This document shows, piece after piece, positions 17,898-26,413 of a stretch of 64,000 nt of DNA. The notes under the pieces are model-generated. The model saw only the letters and a program-made list of their open reading frames with translations. It had not been told where the DNA came from and searched no databases. Location: assembly GCF_000423025.1 (NCBI RefSeq), contig NZ_KE383969.1:24742-88741 (forward strand). The letters run 5' to 3'. The stretch comes from Gordonia shandongensis DSM 45094. Lineage in GTDB: Bacteria > Actinomycetota > Actinomycetes > Mycobacteriales > Mycobacteriaceae. Position 1 is the first letter of the stretch; every line of letters starts with the position of its first letter. A program made the position numbers and the translations under genes.

Positions 17898-19184
17898 TCA
17901 CCTTCCCACCACGCGGCGTACGGCGCGAACGAAACGCTCCGTCCCGGTGGCGACCTCCTCGGCGGTGACGACGAGCGCGGGGATGATCCGGACGATCGAT
18001 CCGGTGGGGCCGCAGGTCAGGGTCAGCAGGTCCTCGTCGATGCAGGCCTGCTGGACGGTGCTCGCGAGGCGGGCCGCCTCCAGTGCGTCGGGGCTGCCGG
18101 CGACGGCGGTCGGGTCGCCGAACTCGACGGCCAGCATGAGTCCGGTGCCGCGGACGTCGCAGACCTCGTCGATGTCGGCGAGTCCGTCGCGCAGTCCGGT
18201 GAGGAGTTCGGCGCCCCGCACGCGGGCGTTGTCGACGAGGCCCTCGCGTTCGATCACGTCGAGGGTGGCGACGCCGGCGGCCGCGGCCACGGCGTTGCCG
18301 CCGTACGTCCCGCCCTGCGATCCCGGCCATGCCTTCGCCATGATCGCCTCGGGGGCGGCGATCGCCGAGATGGGGAAGCCGGATGCGATGCCCTTGGCGG
18401 TGATGATGATGTCGGGCACCAGCCCGTCGGTGTGCTGGTGGCCCCAGAACCGGCCGGTGCGGCCCACTCCCGCCTGCACTTCGTCGAGGACGAGGAGGGC
18501 GCCGTGGCGGCGGGTCCGTTCGCGCAGGCCCGCGAGGAATGCGGGCGGCACGGCCAGGTAGCCGCCGTCGCCGAGGAACGGTTCGACGACCACTGCGGCC
18601 AGTTCGGCCGGGTTCACGCGGGTCGCGAGGAGGTAGTCGAATTCGGTGAGGGCGTAGTCGACGGCGTCGTCGACCGTCATCGACAGGCGCATCGCATCGG
18701 GGAACGGGGTGGTCGCGACGCCCGCCATGAGGGGGCCGAAGCCGGCGGAGAACTTGGTGCCGGCCGTGGTCAGCGATGCGGCGGCCACGGTGCGGCCGTG
18801 GAATCCGCGTTGCACGGTGACGATGTACTGACGTTCGGTGGCCATGCGCGCCAGCCGGACGGCTGCCTCCACGGCCTCGGATCCGGAGTTGGCGTAGAAC
18901 ACCGAGTCGATGCCGTCGGGCAGGTGGCTGCCGAGCCTCTCGGTGAGTTCGAGGAGCGGTCGGTGCATGACGGTGGTGTATTGCGCGTGGATGATCGTGG
19001 CGCACTGCTGCTGCGCGGCGGCGACCACGTCGGGGTGGCAGTGGCCGGTGCTGGTCACGCCGATGCCGGTGGTGAAGTCGAGGTAGCGCCGACCGTCGGT
19101 GCCGTGGATCCACGACCCGGAGGCGTGGTCGACCACGACGGGCGTCGCCTGCTTGAGGACCGGTGACAGGGATGCGCTGCTCAT
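17898..19184 (-). CDS. Class III PLP-dependent aminotransferase (GABA-transaminase-like)
   Basis: A 428-residue fold-type I aminotransferase. The PLP lysine is Lys264 (IIITAKGIASGFP), the ring-binding aspartate Asp234 (LLVLDEVQAGVGRTG) and the phosphate-binding Gly-Ser pair lies in YANSGSEAVEAA. The sequence matches the omega-amino acid group (4-aminobutyrate, 5-aminovalerate, beta-alanine transaminases). An upstream ATG at 19241 is in frame, but that extension encodes the operator palindrome, so I chose ATG 19184. It heads the aminotransferase/FAD oxidoreductase/semialdehyde dehydrogenase operon, and a TTGACA lies between the operator and the start. Confidence 0.91.
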   Translation of the reverse strand: MSSASLSPVLKQATPVVVDHASGSWIHGTDGRRYLDFTTGIGVTSTGHCHPDVVAAAQQQCATIIHAQYTTVMHRPLLELTERLGSHLPDGIDSVFYANSGSEAVEAAVRLARMATERQYIVTVQRGFHGRTVAAASLTTAGTKFSAGFGPLMAGVATTPFPDAMRLSMTVDDAVDYALTEFDYLLATRVNPAELAAVVVEPFLGDGGYLAVPPAFLAGLRERTRRHGALLVLDEVQAGVGRTGRFWGHQHTDGLVPDIIITAKGIASGFPISAIAAPEAIMAKAWPGSQGGTYGGNAVAAAAGVATLDVIEREGLVDNARVRGAELLTGLRDGLADIDEVCDVRGTGLMLAVEFGDPTAVAGSPDALEAARLASTVQQACIDEDLLTLTCGPTGSIVRIIPALVVTAEEVATGTERFVRAVRRVVGR

Positions 19185-19224
19185 GCCGCCAGTCTGTGCC
19201 GTGGGCCCGTTATTGTCAACGGTC

Positions 19225-19240
19225 TGATTGTCGACAATCA
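19225..19240. promoter_or_regulatory. GntR/FCD-type operator, copy 2
   Basis: A perfect 16-bp palindrome TGATTGTCGACAATCA sharing a 14-bp core with the site at 11278. It sits between the divergent aminotransferase and D-2-hydroxyacid dehydrogenase genes, 40 and 48 bases from their starts, so one repressor could control both. A TTGACA-like -35 for the aminotransferase lies next to it. Confidence 0.82.
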
Positions 19241-19288
19241 TCTCGGTGAGGGTGGTGTGTCAGTACGCCGGCGGCGATACGGTGAGGC

Positions 19289-20275
19289 ATGCCCTCTCCC
19301 GCTCCCACAGCCCGTCCGGTGGTCGTCCTGCTGACCGCCGACGACGTCCCGCCGCCCACCGACATCGATGCGATCACCGCGATCGCGGACGTGCGCACCG
19401 CCACCGCCGACACCCTCGCCGACGTGCTGCCCGGCGCCGACGTCCTGTTCGTCTGGGACATCTTCTCCGGAGCCCTCGCCGACGCCTGGCACGCCGCCGA
19501 CTCCCTGCGCTGGATGCACGTCGCCGCCGCCGGCGTCGACGCCGTCCTGTTCGACGAGCTGCGCGACTCCGACGTCCTGGTGACCAATGCTCGCGGCGTC
19601 TTCGACGAGCCGATCGCCGAGTACGTCCTGGCATGCGTCCTGGCTCACGACAAGCTCCTCCACCAGACCGAGGAGCACCGCCGACTCGGACAGTGGGCGC
19701 ACCGAGAGACCCTGCGGGTGTCGGGACGCCGCGCCCTGGTGGTCGGGACCGGCGGCATCGGCCGCGCGATCGCCCGCCTGCTCCGCGCCGTCCGACTCGA
19801 CGTGAGCGGCGCGGGACGGCGCCCCCGCGACGACGACCCCGACTTCGGGACCGTCGTCGACTCGGCCCGCCTCACCGACCATCTCGGCGACGTGGACCAT
19901 CTGGTGATGGTCGCCCCGCTCACCGAGGCCACCCGCGGGATGCTCGGCGCCGCCGAACTGGCCGCGCTGCCCGACGGCGCCCACGTGGTGAACGTGGGAC
20001 GCGGTGCGCTCGTCGACCAGTCCGCTCTCACCGCCGAGATCGCCTCCGGCCGCCTCGCGGCGCACCTGGATGTGCTGCAGACCGAACCCCTGCCCGCCGG
20101 CGACCCGCTGTGGACACTGCCCGGCGCACACGTCAGCCCCCACATGTCGGGCGACGTGATCGGGTGGCGCGACACGCTGTCCCGACAGTTCGTCGACCGG
20201 TTGCGCGTCTGGGTCGACGGCGGCGTCCCCGGTCCGGCGGTCGACAAGCAGCGCGGTTACGTCTCGGGCCCCTGA
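19289..20275 (+). CDS. D-isomer specific 2-hydroxyacid dehydrogenase (NAD-linked)
   Basis: A 328-residue protein with the Rossmann motif VVGTGGIGRAI (about 150-160) and the family C-terminal signature DGAHVVNVGRGALVD with the substrate arginine, then VSPHMSG carrying the catalytic-type histidine. It reduces a 2-keto acid or oxidises a D-2-hydroxy acid in the cytoplasm. A -10 like TACGGT at 19278-19283 lies 5 bases before the ATG, suggesting a leaderless mRNA. It shares the GntR operator region with the divergent operon, which also encodes an FAD-linked D-2-hydroxyacid dehydrogenase. Its last 19 bases overlap the 3' end of the convergent LysR gene. Confidence 0.9.
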   Translation: MPSPAPTARPVVVLLTADDVPPPTDIDAITAIADVRTATADTLADVLPGADVLFVWDIFSGALADAWHAADSLRWMHVAAAGVDAVLFDELRDSDVLVTNARGVFDEPIAEYVLACVLAHDKLLHQTEEHRRLGQWAHRETLRVSGRRALVVGTGGIGRAIARLLRAVRLDVSGAGRRPRDDDPDFGTVVDSARLTDHLGDVDHLVMVAPLTEATRGMLGAAELAALPDGAHVVNVGRGALVDQSALTAEIASGRLAAHLDVLQTEPLPAGDPLWTLPGAHVSPHMSGDVIGWRDTLSRQFVDRLRVWVDGGVPGPAVDKQRGYVSGP

Positions 20276-21201
20276 GCCTCCGGAGCGACGCCGGGCAGTT
20301 CGAGTCCGACGGCCTCCGCGGCGGCGACCATCGCGTCGGTGAACGTCCGGACGGCGGGACGTTCGGCGTCGCGCGCTCGGAACGTGAGTGACAGGTTGCG
20401 CGCGACCCCGTCGGCGAGCGGCGTCAACGTCACCCCGTCCGGCCGGTCGGCGGCCCCGAGGTCGGACACCAGGGTGACGCCGAGGCCGACGGCCGCCAAC
20501 GCCAGGGCGGTCGACTGCTCCCCGACCGCGTGCCGCACGTCGGGTTCGAAACCGGCGTCGCGGCACGCGAGACGGACGGCGCGGCCGAAGTGCGACCGCC
20601 GGTCGGCCAGGATCCACCCGTACCGGGCGAGCGACGACAGTTCCACCGGCTCGGAGCCGAGGAGCCCGGAGCGGGCGGCGACGTACAGGTGCTCCACGGC
20701 GATCAACCTGCGGTCCAGGGTGCGGACGTGCGGCATCACGTAGTTCGTGTAGTCGATGACGAACGCGAGGTCGAGCGAGCCGTCGCGGACAGCGTCCGAC
20801 CCGGCTTCGGGCGCCAGCTCCACGGATCGGACGGCCAGGTCGGGAGCGTTGCGCGCGAGGATTCCGAGTCCGGTCGGCAGCAGTCCGGTGGCGACCGAAG
20901 CCCACACTCCCACCCGCAGGGTGGCCGCGGTCCCGGAGCGCAGGAGTTCGATGGCGTTCCCCGCGTTCTCGACGGCGTCGAGGATCGATTCGGAGTGTTC
21001 GGCGAGGACGAGACCGGCTTCGGTGAGCGTGATGCGACGCCCGTACCGCTCGAACAGCGGGGTCCGCGCTTCGCGTTCCAGGAGGGCGAGTTGTTGGGAG
21101 ACGGTGGACGGCGAGTAGTGGAGGGCGTCGGCCACCGCGGTCACCGTACCGCGGTGCCGAAGCTCTCGGAGCAGCTTCAACCGGTGCAGCGACACCTCCA
21201 T
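20257..21201 (-). CDS. LysR-family transcriptional regulator
   Basis: A 314-residue regulator. The N-terminal winged HTH (about 3-62) reads LHRLKLLRELRHRGTVTAVA then LHYSPSTVSQQLALLERE, as in the LysR family. The periplasmic-binding-like effector domain spans about 90-300. The start is the ATG at 21201. It is divergent from the ELFV dehydrogenase, with 143 bases between the starts, which is the usual arrangement for a LysR regulator and its target. Its 3' end overlaps the D-2-hydroxyacid dehydrogenase by 19 bases. Confidence 0.92.
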   Translation of the reverse strand: MEVSLHRLKLLRELRHRGTVTAVADALHYSPSTVSQQLALLEREARTPLFERYGRRITLTEAGLVLAEHSESILDAVENAGNAIELLRSGTAATLRVGVWASVATGLLPTGLGILARNAPDLAVRSVELAPEAGSDAVRDGSLDLAFVIDYTNYVMPHVRTLDRRLIAVEHLYVAARSGLLGSEPVELSSLARYGWILADRRSHFGRAVRLACRDAGFEPDVRHAVGEQSTALALAAVGLGVTLVSDLGAADRPDGVTLTPLADGVARNLSLTFRARDAERPAVRTFTDAMVAAAEAVGLELPGVAPEAQGPET

Positions 21202-21344
21202 GCCGTGAACTCTAATCGGTTTTACCGAACGATCGTCTGCGCTAAGTGCACATGGACCGATCGCGCTGGTCGGCCCCATGATGAGGGCACAGGCGGTGCC
21301 GACCGGCGGCCTGCCGCAGCGCACTCGTGAGGAGGGCAGGAGCC

Positions 21345-22559
21345 ATGACACTCACCCCGATGAATCCCGCATCGGCGGCCACGGAGGCGGTGGTCCCGGC
21401 TCCGGCTCTGCGCCGTCCGCCGTATCTGCGTGTGGAGTGGGTCGACGAGCCGACGGGGGCCGTCGGCTACCTGGTGGTCGATTCTCTGGTCGGCGGTATG
21501 GCGACGGGCGGCACCCGCATGCGGGCCGGCTGCACGGTCGACGAGGTGGCGGATCTGGCGCGCGGGATGTCGAACAAGACCGCTGCCTTCGACTTGCCGG
21601 TCGGTGGCGCGAAGGGCGGTATCGACTTCGATCCGAAGGATCCCCGCGCACTCGACGTGCTGACTCGGTTCTGTGAGGCGATGCGTCCGTTCCTGGACCG
21701 GTACTGGGTGACGGCGGAGGATCTCGGGGTCTCGCAGTCGACGATCGACACGGTGTTCGCGCGGCTCGGGATGCGCCAGTCGTATCACGCCGCGATCGAG
21801 CGGTCGGCGGATCCGGGGGCGACGGCCGACCGTGTCCGCGACGGTCTGCATGCGATGGCGCCCGGCGGTGATCTGGGCGACGTGATCGGCGGTTACGGTG
21901 TGGCGCAGGCGTGCCTGGCCGCGGCGCGAGTGCGGGGGTGGGCTGTCGACGGGACGGCTGTGGCGATTCAGGGGGTCGGCACGATGGGCGGCGGTGCCGC
22001 GTTCTATCTCCATGAGGCGGGGGCGCGGGTGGTGGCCGTCGCCGATGCCCGCGGCACGCTGTTCGACGCCGACGGTCTCGATGTTCCGCATCTGCTCGCG
22101 ATGCGCGACGGTTTCGGTGAGATCGATCGCGCGGCCCTTCCGGCGCGGGTTGCGCAGTTGCCGCGCGACGCCGTGTTGGCGGTCGACTGCGACATTCTGG
22201 TGCCCGCCGCCGTCTCGTATGCCATCACTGCTGAGAACTGTGCCGTCGTGGAGGCGTCGGTGGTCGTCGAAGCCGCGAACGCACCGACCACGGTCGACGC
22301 CGAACTCGATCTCACTGCCCGCGGGATCGCCGTCGTTCCCGACTTCATCGCCAACGCCGGTGCCGTCGCCTGGGCGTGGTGGCTCCTCCTCGGCGAGGTC
22401 GGCGACGACTACCGGGATTCGTTCGACAAGCTCGGCGCCCAGATGCATGCGAAGGTCAGCGCGCTGCTGGCCGGCTGGACACCGAACGCCGGCCCGCTGC
22501 GCTGGACTGCCGCCGATCGTTCCGCGGGCCGGACCGCGGCCCCGATCGTCATTCCGTGA
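21345..22559 (+). CDS. Glu/Leu/Phe/Val (ELFV) dehydrogenase
   Basis: A 404-residue amino acid dehydrogenase of the ELFV family, which oxidatively deaminates an amino acid with NAD(P)+. The N-terminal substrate domain has the signature FDLPVGGAKGGIDFDP with the catalytic lysine, and WVTAEDLGVS carries the acid. The Rossmann domain has IQGVGTMGGGAAFYL and FIANAGAVAWAWW. I chose ATG 21345 because AGGAGGGCAGGAG precedes it; GTG 21327 is less likely. Specificity cannot be read from sequence. It ends just before a strong terminator and is probably controlled by the divergent LysR regulator. Confidence 0.88.
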   Translation: MTLTPMNPASAATEAVVPAPALRRPPYLRVEWVDEPTGAVGYLVVDSLVGGMATGGTRMRAGCTVDEVADLARGMSNKTAAFDLPVGGAKGGIDFDPKDPRALDVLTRFCEAMRPFLDRYWVTAEDLGVSQSTIDTVFARLGMRQSYHAAIERSADPGATADRVRDGLHAMAPGGDLGDVIGGYGVAQACLAAARVRGWAVDGTAVAIQGVGTMGGGAAFYLHEAGARVVAVADARGTLFDADGLDVPHLLAMRDGFGEIDRAALPARVAQLPRDAVLAVDCDILVPAAVSYAITAENCAVVEASVVVEAANAPTTVDAELDLTARGIAVVPDFIANAGAVAWAWWLLLGEVGDDYRDSFDKLGAQMHAKVSALLAGWTPNAGPLRWTAADRSAGRTAAPIVIP

Positions 22560-22616
22560 CGGCCGGGACCGGCGGTCGGTCGGGCGACAGCGCACGCAGA
22601 CCCCCATGAGACGACA

Positions 22617-22652
22617 GATCGCCCCGACCGCGGGGACGCGGTCGGGGCGATC
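22617..22652. terminator. Strong hairpin terminator
   Basis: A 15-bp perfect stem (GATCGCCCCGACCGC at 22617-22631 with 22638-22652) and a six-base loop lie between the convergent ends of the ELFV dehydrogenase and the lipoprotein gene. It probably serves both strands. Confidence 0.85.
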
Positions 22653-22677
22653 TCGTCATCGAAGTCGGCTCAGCCGA

Positions 22678-23310
22678 TCACTCGGTGGGAACGACCTTGC
22701 CGTCGACGGTCACCTCGACCTTGTCCTTGGCCGGGTCGAACGTGATCTTGCCGTTCTCGAAGGTCGACACCTTCATCGATCCCTCGTCGGTCTCGTCGCT
22801 GGTCGCAACGCCCAGCGGACCGGTGGATCCGCCCTTGCCGTCCTCATCGGGCTTCCCCGAATCGTCACGCTTGACGTTCCACGCGTCACGGATCTTGCCC
22901 CACGTGATGTACGCGGGCGCGTCATCGCTCTTCGCGGTGATCACGCCACCCTCGAACTGCTGGAAGACCACGCCGTTATCGCTCTTGCCCGCAGCGTCGT
23001 CGCCGGTCTTCACCTTGCCGAGATCGCTCTTCTGCTTCTCGGTGGCGGAGGTGTACTTCTTCGCGATGGCGCCGGTGAGAGTCACCTTCGAGCCGTCCGC
23101 GGCGGTCACCTCGGCCTTGTCGGCCGCGTCGCTGTCCGCCGACTCGCTCTCCGAGGCGCCGCCGGCGTCCTCCGACTGGCTCATCGACATCGAGGCGTCC
23201 GACGCCGTCGAATCGTCATTGCTGTTGTCGTCGCTGCAGCCGGCGATCACCGTCACGGTGAGAGCCGCCGCTGCCGCAGCGCCCGCAGTCCGTCGTACAA
23301 CCTTCTTCAT
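22678..23310 (-). CDS. LGFP-repeat-like secreted lipoprotein
   Basis: A 210-residue lipoprotein. A signal peptide with lipobox VIAGC (Cys25) is followed by a Ser/Asp/Glu-rich linker (about 26-65), then a domain with LGFP-type features: NGVVFQQFEGGVITAK, YITWGKIRDAWN and GPLGVATSDE. LGFP repeats tether proteins to the cell wall of mycolic-acid bacteria. Only one full unit is visible, and this is shorter than usual LGFP proteins. The ATG at 23310 follows GAGAGGGG. A 252-base AT-richer gap upstream probably holds the promoter; no other gene is seen there. Confidence 0.82.
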   Translation of the reverse strand: MKKVVRRTAGAAAAAALTVTVIAGCSDDNSNDDSTASDASMSMSQSEDAGGASESESADSDAADKAEVTAADGSKVTLTGAIAKKYTSATEKQKSDLGKVKTGDDAAGKSDNGVVFQQFEGGVITAKSDDAPAYITWGKIRDAWNVKRDDSGKPDEDGKGGSTGPLGVATSDETDEGSMKVSTFENGKITFDPAKDKVEVTVDGKVVPTE

Positions 23311-23562
23311 GAATTCCCCTCTCGAATTCTCGGGTGTACGGCTCCGCACCGGTGTGCGGAACCTTGACCACTGGGGACGATAGCAGGGACTAAAGACCCA
23401 TGCTCATAGTTGGCAATTCAACCGCCCGCCGACCCGATAACACCCCCAGCAGCCACCAGAAACACCGCTGACCTGGCCTTATGTAATGAGGTGTCAATTA
23501 TCGACGACGCATCTCCACGACCGCCACCGATCAATCCCGCGGCGGAGCAGACACGCCCGACG

Positions 23563-24369
23563 TCACTCGAGCGGAAGGGTGTTCGCGAACTCGAGGAGCT
23601 TCTCCTTATCGGCGTCATCGATGCGCATGACGATCACGACATCATCGTGGGTGTCCGGCCGCAGATACGCGATCCCCGTCTGTTCGACCACATATCCCGT
23701 GCCATACCGCCAGGTCACCGACTCGGCGCTCGGCTTCTTCGAGGCCTCACTCAACAACGCGTCGGCCGACTCCTTCGACGTCGCCAGCGTCACCTGCAAC
23801 GCCACCGTCGGCGTGAAGCAGTGGACACGCCGCTCCACCAGCGGCTTGTCGCTGCCCCGATCACCGGCGCCCATCTCACCGCTGGTGCCCTGCACCAGGG
23901 AACGACACGAGATGTCATCGAAACCGGTCGTCGTCGGCGACTCCGGCAGAACCCGCGGGAACATGTCGACCAACCGCTGCACACCGGTGCCCCACCCGGC
24001 CTCGACCGTGAACTCGGCCGGCGCACTGTCGGACGACTCCGCACCGCCGTCCGCCGCACGCACACGGTACGAGTGCTTCCCGGTCCGTGCCGACCTGTCG
24101 ACCGCCGATGTGTCGCTCCCCGTATAAACGACCACGTCGTCGTCGCGGACCAGCGTGTACTCGTCGGCTCCGGACACGGAGTTCCACACCGCCTTCACCG
24201 CCGTGCCCTCCATCGAGAGGGTGAGGCCGGACGGCGCGCTCGGCGCCGACGACTGAGTCATCGCCCGCACCGCGAACAGTGAGGCCACCAGAACGAGAGC
24301 GGCCCCGGCCGCGATGACCGCGAGGGTCCTGCCTTTGATGCCGTGACGAACGGCGTTCGGTGCACTCAT
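23563..24369 (-). CDS. Membrane-anchored FN3-like protein, paralogue of the kinase sensor region
   Basis: A 268-residue protein with a short cytoplasmic N-terminus, one membrane helix (about VIAAGAALVLVASLFAV) and an exported region. That region opens with an FN3-like domain (about 42-120: APSGLTLSMEG, VWNSVSGADEYTL, HSYRVRAADGG). It then has a second domain with two cysteines (DISCRSL, VHCFTP) and the ending KEKLLEFANTLPLE. The same order is found in the extracellular part of the kinase encoded immediately upstream (SLECRGL, IICEKS, KKAREIMERLPL). The gene begins at ATG 24369 overlapping the kinase stop by one base (TGATG), so the two are translationally coupled and probably expressed in fixed ratio. 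No known function is recognised. Confidence 0.85.
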   Translation of the reverse strand: MSAPNAVRHGIKGRTLAVIAAGAALVLVASLFAVRAMTQSSAPSAPSGLTLSMEGTAVKAVWNSVSGADEYTLVRDDDVVVYTGSDTSAVDRSARTGKHSYRVRAADGGAESSDSAPAEFTVEAGWGTGVQRLVDMFPRVLPESPTTTGFDDISCRSLVQGTSGEMGAGDRGSDKPLVERRVHCFTPTVALQVTLATSKESADALLSEASKKPSAESVTWRYGTGYVVEQTGIAYLRPDTHDDVVIVMRIDDADKEKLLEFANTLPLE

Positions 24370-26141
24370 CACAGGGGCAGCCTCTCCATGATCTCGCGAG
24401 CCTTCTTCTCATCGGTGGACTTCGGCACGGTCACCGACACATAGGTGTTGGTGTGCGGCCCCTCATCGGTCGACTGATAGGTGAAGATCGCCTTGGCGTC
24501 GCCGTTGGCAGTACCCACCCGGAGATGCCCCTCCGTGCCCCGGGTCGTGGTGTAGATGTCGCTCGTACTGCGATCGACCTCGCTGTACGACAGGTAGCGC
24601 GTCTGCAGCGGCGTCGTCCCCGCGTAGACGCCGACCGAGTACAGCTCCGTCCCGTTCTCGGACTTCTCGCAGATGATGGCCCGCGCGGCCGTCTCGTCAC
24701 CCGCCGGGTACGCCCCCAGACCGCGGCACTCCAACGACTCGAAGGTGCTCGTGTTCACCGGGGTGGACGGGATGAGATCCGGGTACAGCTTCGCGATGTC
24801 GAGGAACTGTCCCCACGTCTGTGTCACGGTGAGGTCGGCGGCCGGCGAGAAGTCCGAGCCGTCGGAGCTGCCGCGTGCCGCCACCGAGTAGGTCCGCTCG
24901 CCGGGAGTCGGATCGGTCACGGTGTAGGAGGTCTCGGCCGTGGTCCCGACGACCCGGTCGTCCTCCTTGATCAGATACCTGTCGGCACCGTCCACGCCGT
25001 CCCACGACATCTCGACGCCCGCCGGCACCATCTGCACATCCGGTGCCGACGGGGTCCCCAGACCGGCGGCGGCGTTCCACGCGAACGCACCGCCCACACC
25101 GGCACCGAGTGCGACGATCACCGCGAGCGACGCCACCACCGGCACCTTCCGGTACCACGACACCGGGCCGGCCGCCATCGGCCCCGACGGCCCGCCGTGG
25201 AACTGCCGCGGTCCCGGCACCGGTGCACCCGGCGTGTTGGCGAACGCCGCTCCCGGAGCCGTGACGAACGGCCGCGGCGGCAGGGTGACGGTGCCGCCGG
25301 TGAACGCCGAGTACAGGGCGTTGGCGAACGCCATCGCCGTCGGCGGACGTCCCGCCGGGTCCTTCGACATCCCCGCGCGCAAGACGTCGTCGACCGCCGG
25401 CGGCAGCGACCGCACCCGCTCGGAGGCGCGCGGCGGCTCGGAGAACATGTGCGCCGTCATCAACCCCTGGATGCTGTCGGAGATGAACGGCGCACTGCCG
25501 GTGAGGAGTTCCAGCGCCGTCGCCGCCAACGAGTAGACGTCGCTGCGGCCGTCGACCGCGCGGCCGTCGATCTGCTCGGGAGAGCAGTACTTCATGGTCC
25601 CGATGGTGGTGCCGGTGCTGGTGAGCGCCGCCCCGGCGTCCCCCAACGCCTGCGCGATCCCGAAGTCGGTCACCTTGACGGCCTCGGGGCTCACCGGGTC
25701 GACACCGGGCGTGATGAGGATGTTGGCCGGCTTCACGTCGCGGTGCAGCACACCGTGCCGGTGCGCCACGTCGAGGCCGGCGGCGACGCCGTTGACGATC
25801 GCCACCACGAGCCGCGGATCCATGCCTCCCGGCGAGTTCTGCGACATGCGGGCCGCGTCGGTTCCGGGAACGAACTCCATCGCGATCCACAGTCCGTCGC
25901 CGACCACACCGCGGTCGTAGACCCGCACGAGGTTGGGGTGCGCCAGCGGCGCCATGAGGTCGGCCTCGCGCTCGAAGCGCTGGCGGACCACGGGGTCGGC
26001 ACCGTGTGCCGATCGCAGTACCTTGATCGCATCGCTCCGCGGTAGACGGGGGTGCGCGGCCCGGTAGACCTCGCCCATCCCGCCGGCACCGAGTACCTGT
26101 TCGATGCGATAGCCCGCGATCTCGTCGCCGATCTGGAACAT
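24369..26141 (-). CDS. Transmembrane Ser/Thr protein kinase (PknB-like kinase, FN3-like sensor)
   Basis: A 590-residue receptor kinase. The cytoplasmic Hanks-type kinase (about 10-275) has the glycine loop GAGGMGEVY, Lys40, HRDVKPAN with catalytic Asp135, and DFG at 159-161. The activation segment runs to the CSPEQ motif. A Pro/Gly-rich juxtamembrane stretch leads to a helix at about 333-356. The extracellular part holds an FN3-like domain and a second domain with two cysteines. There are no PASTA repeats, so it is not PknB itself. The ATG at 26141 directly follows GGAGGA, closer than usual. It is followed without a gap by its kinase-less paralogue. Confidence 0.93.
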   Translation of the reverse strand: MFQIGDEIAGYRIEQVLGAGGMGEVYRAAHPRLPRSDAIKVLRSAHGADPVVRQRFEREADLMAPLAHPNLVRVYDRGVVGDGLWIAMEFVPGTDAARMSQNSPGGMDPRLVVAIVNGVAAGLDVAHRHGVLHRDVKPANILITPGVDPVSPEAVKVTDFGIAQALGDAGAALTSTGTTIGTMKYCSPEQIDGRAVDGRSDVYSLAATALELLTGSAPFISDSIQGLMTAHMFSEPPRASERVRSLPPAVDDVLRAGMSKDPAGRPPTAMAFANALYSAFTGGTVTLPPRPFVTAPGAAFANTPGAPVPGPRQFHGGPSGPMAAGPVSWYRKVPVVASLAVIVALGAGVGGAFAWNAAAGLGTPSAPDVQMVPAGVEMSWDGVDGADRYLIKEDDRVVGTTAETSYTVTDPTPGERTYSVAARGSSDGSDFSPAADLTVTQTWGQFLDIAKLYPDLIPSTPVNTSTFESLECRGLGAYPAGDETAARAIICEKSENGTELYSVGVYAGTTPLQTRYLSYSEVDRSTSDIYTTTRGTEGHLRVGTANGDAKAIFTYQSTDEGPHTNTYVSVTVPKSTDEKKAREIMERLPL

Positions 26142-26267
26142 TCCTCCGCCGTTTCGCCAGGTGACTTGTGACCCGCCGAATGCTACCGGGACGGCTGTGC
26201 GCTCGAACAACTCGACTCCGCCCGCTGAATGACCGCTCCCCTGCCTCGGCACCCGCGCCCTCTGCCC

Positions 26268-26335
26268 TTCCCGCGTCACCCGATCGCGTCCGCGGCCGTT
26301 CCTGCAGCCGCGGGTGCGTCGCGGTGACGCGGGAA
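26268..26335. repeat. 68-bp nested palindromic repeat, copy A
   Basis: A 13-bp perfect outer stem (TTCCCGCGTCACC with GGTGACGCGGGAA) encloses an inner hairpin built from CCGCGGC and GCCGCGG. It is exactly 68 bases long, like the copies at 46979 and 48069. It lies in the gap between the divergent kinase and NTF2-like genes. Confidence 0.85.
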
Positions 26336-26399
26336 CACCCGAGGAGCGGCCGAACGGGACGCGGTCGCCGAATCCGGCGCCGCAGAGGCGATTCGGACC

Positions 26400-26405
26400 T
26401 ACCAT
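26400..26405 (+). promoter_or_regulatory. -10 element for leaderless NTF2-like gene
   Basis: TACCAT, 8 bases before the ATG at 26414. No ribosome binding site is seen. Confidence 0.45.
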
Positions 26406-26413
26406 CGGCCACC

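Noticed and set aside
15041..17968. 975-residue plus-strand frame opposite the FAD oxidoreductase
   Set aside because: It is an antisense frame kept open by GC bias; the minus strand carries all FAD and Fe-S motifs.
19185..19241. Start of the aminotransferase at ATG 19241
   Set aside because: The extension is the operator palindrome and lacks aminotransferase similarity; ATG 19184 is preferred.
24360..26045. 561-residue plus-strand frame opposite the kinase
   Set aside because: Antisense to catalytic kinase motifs.
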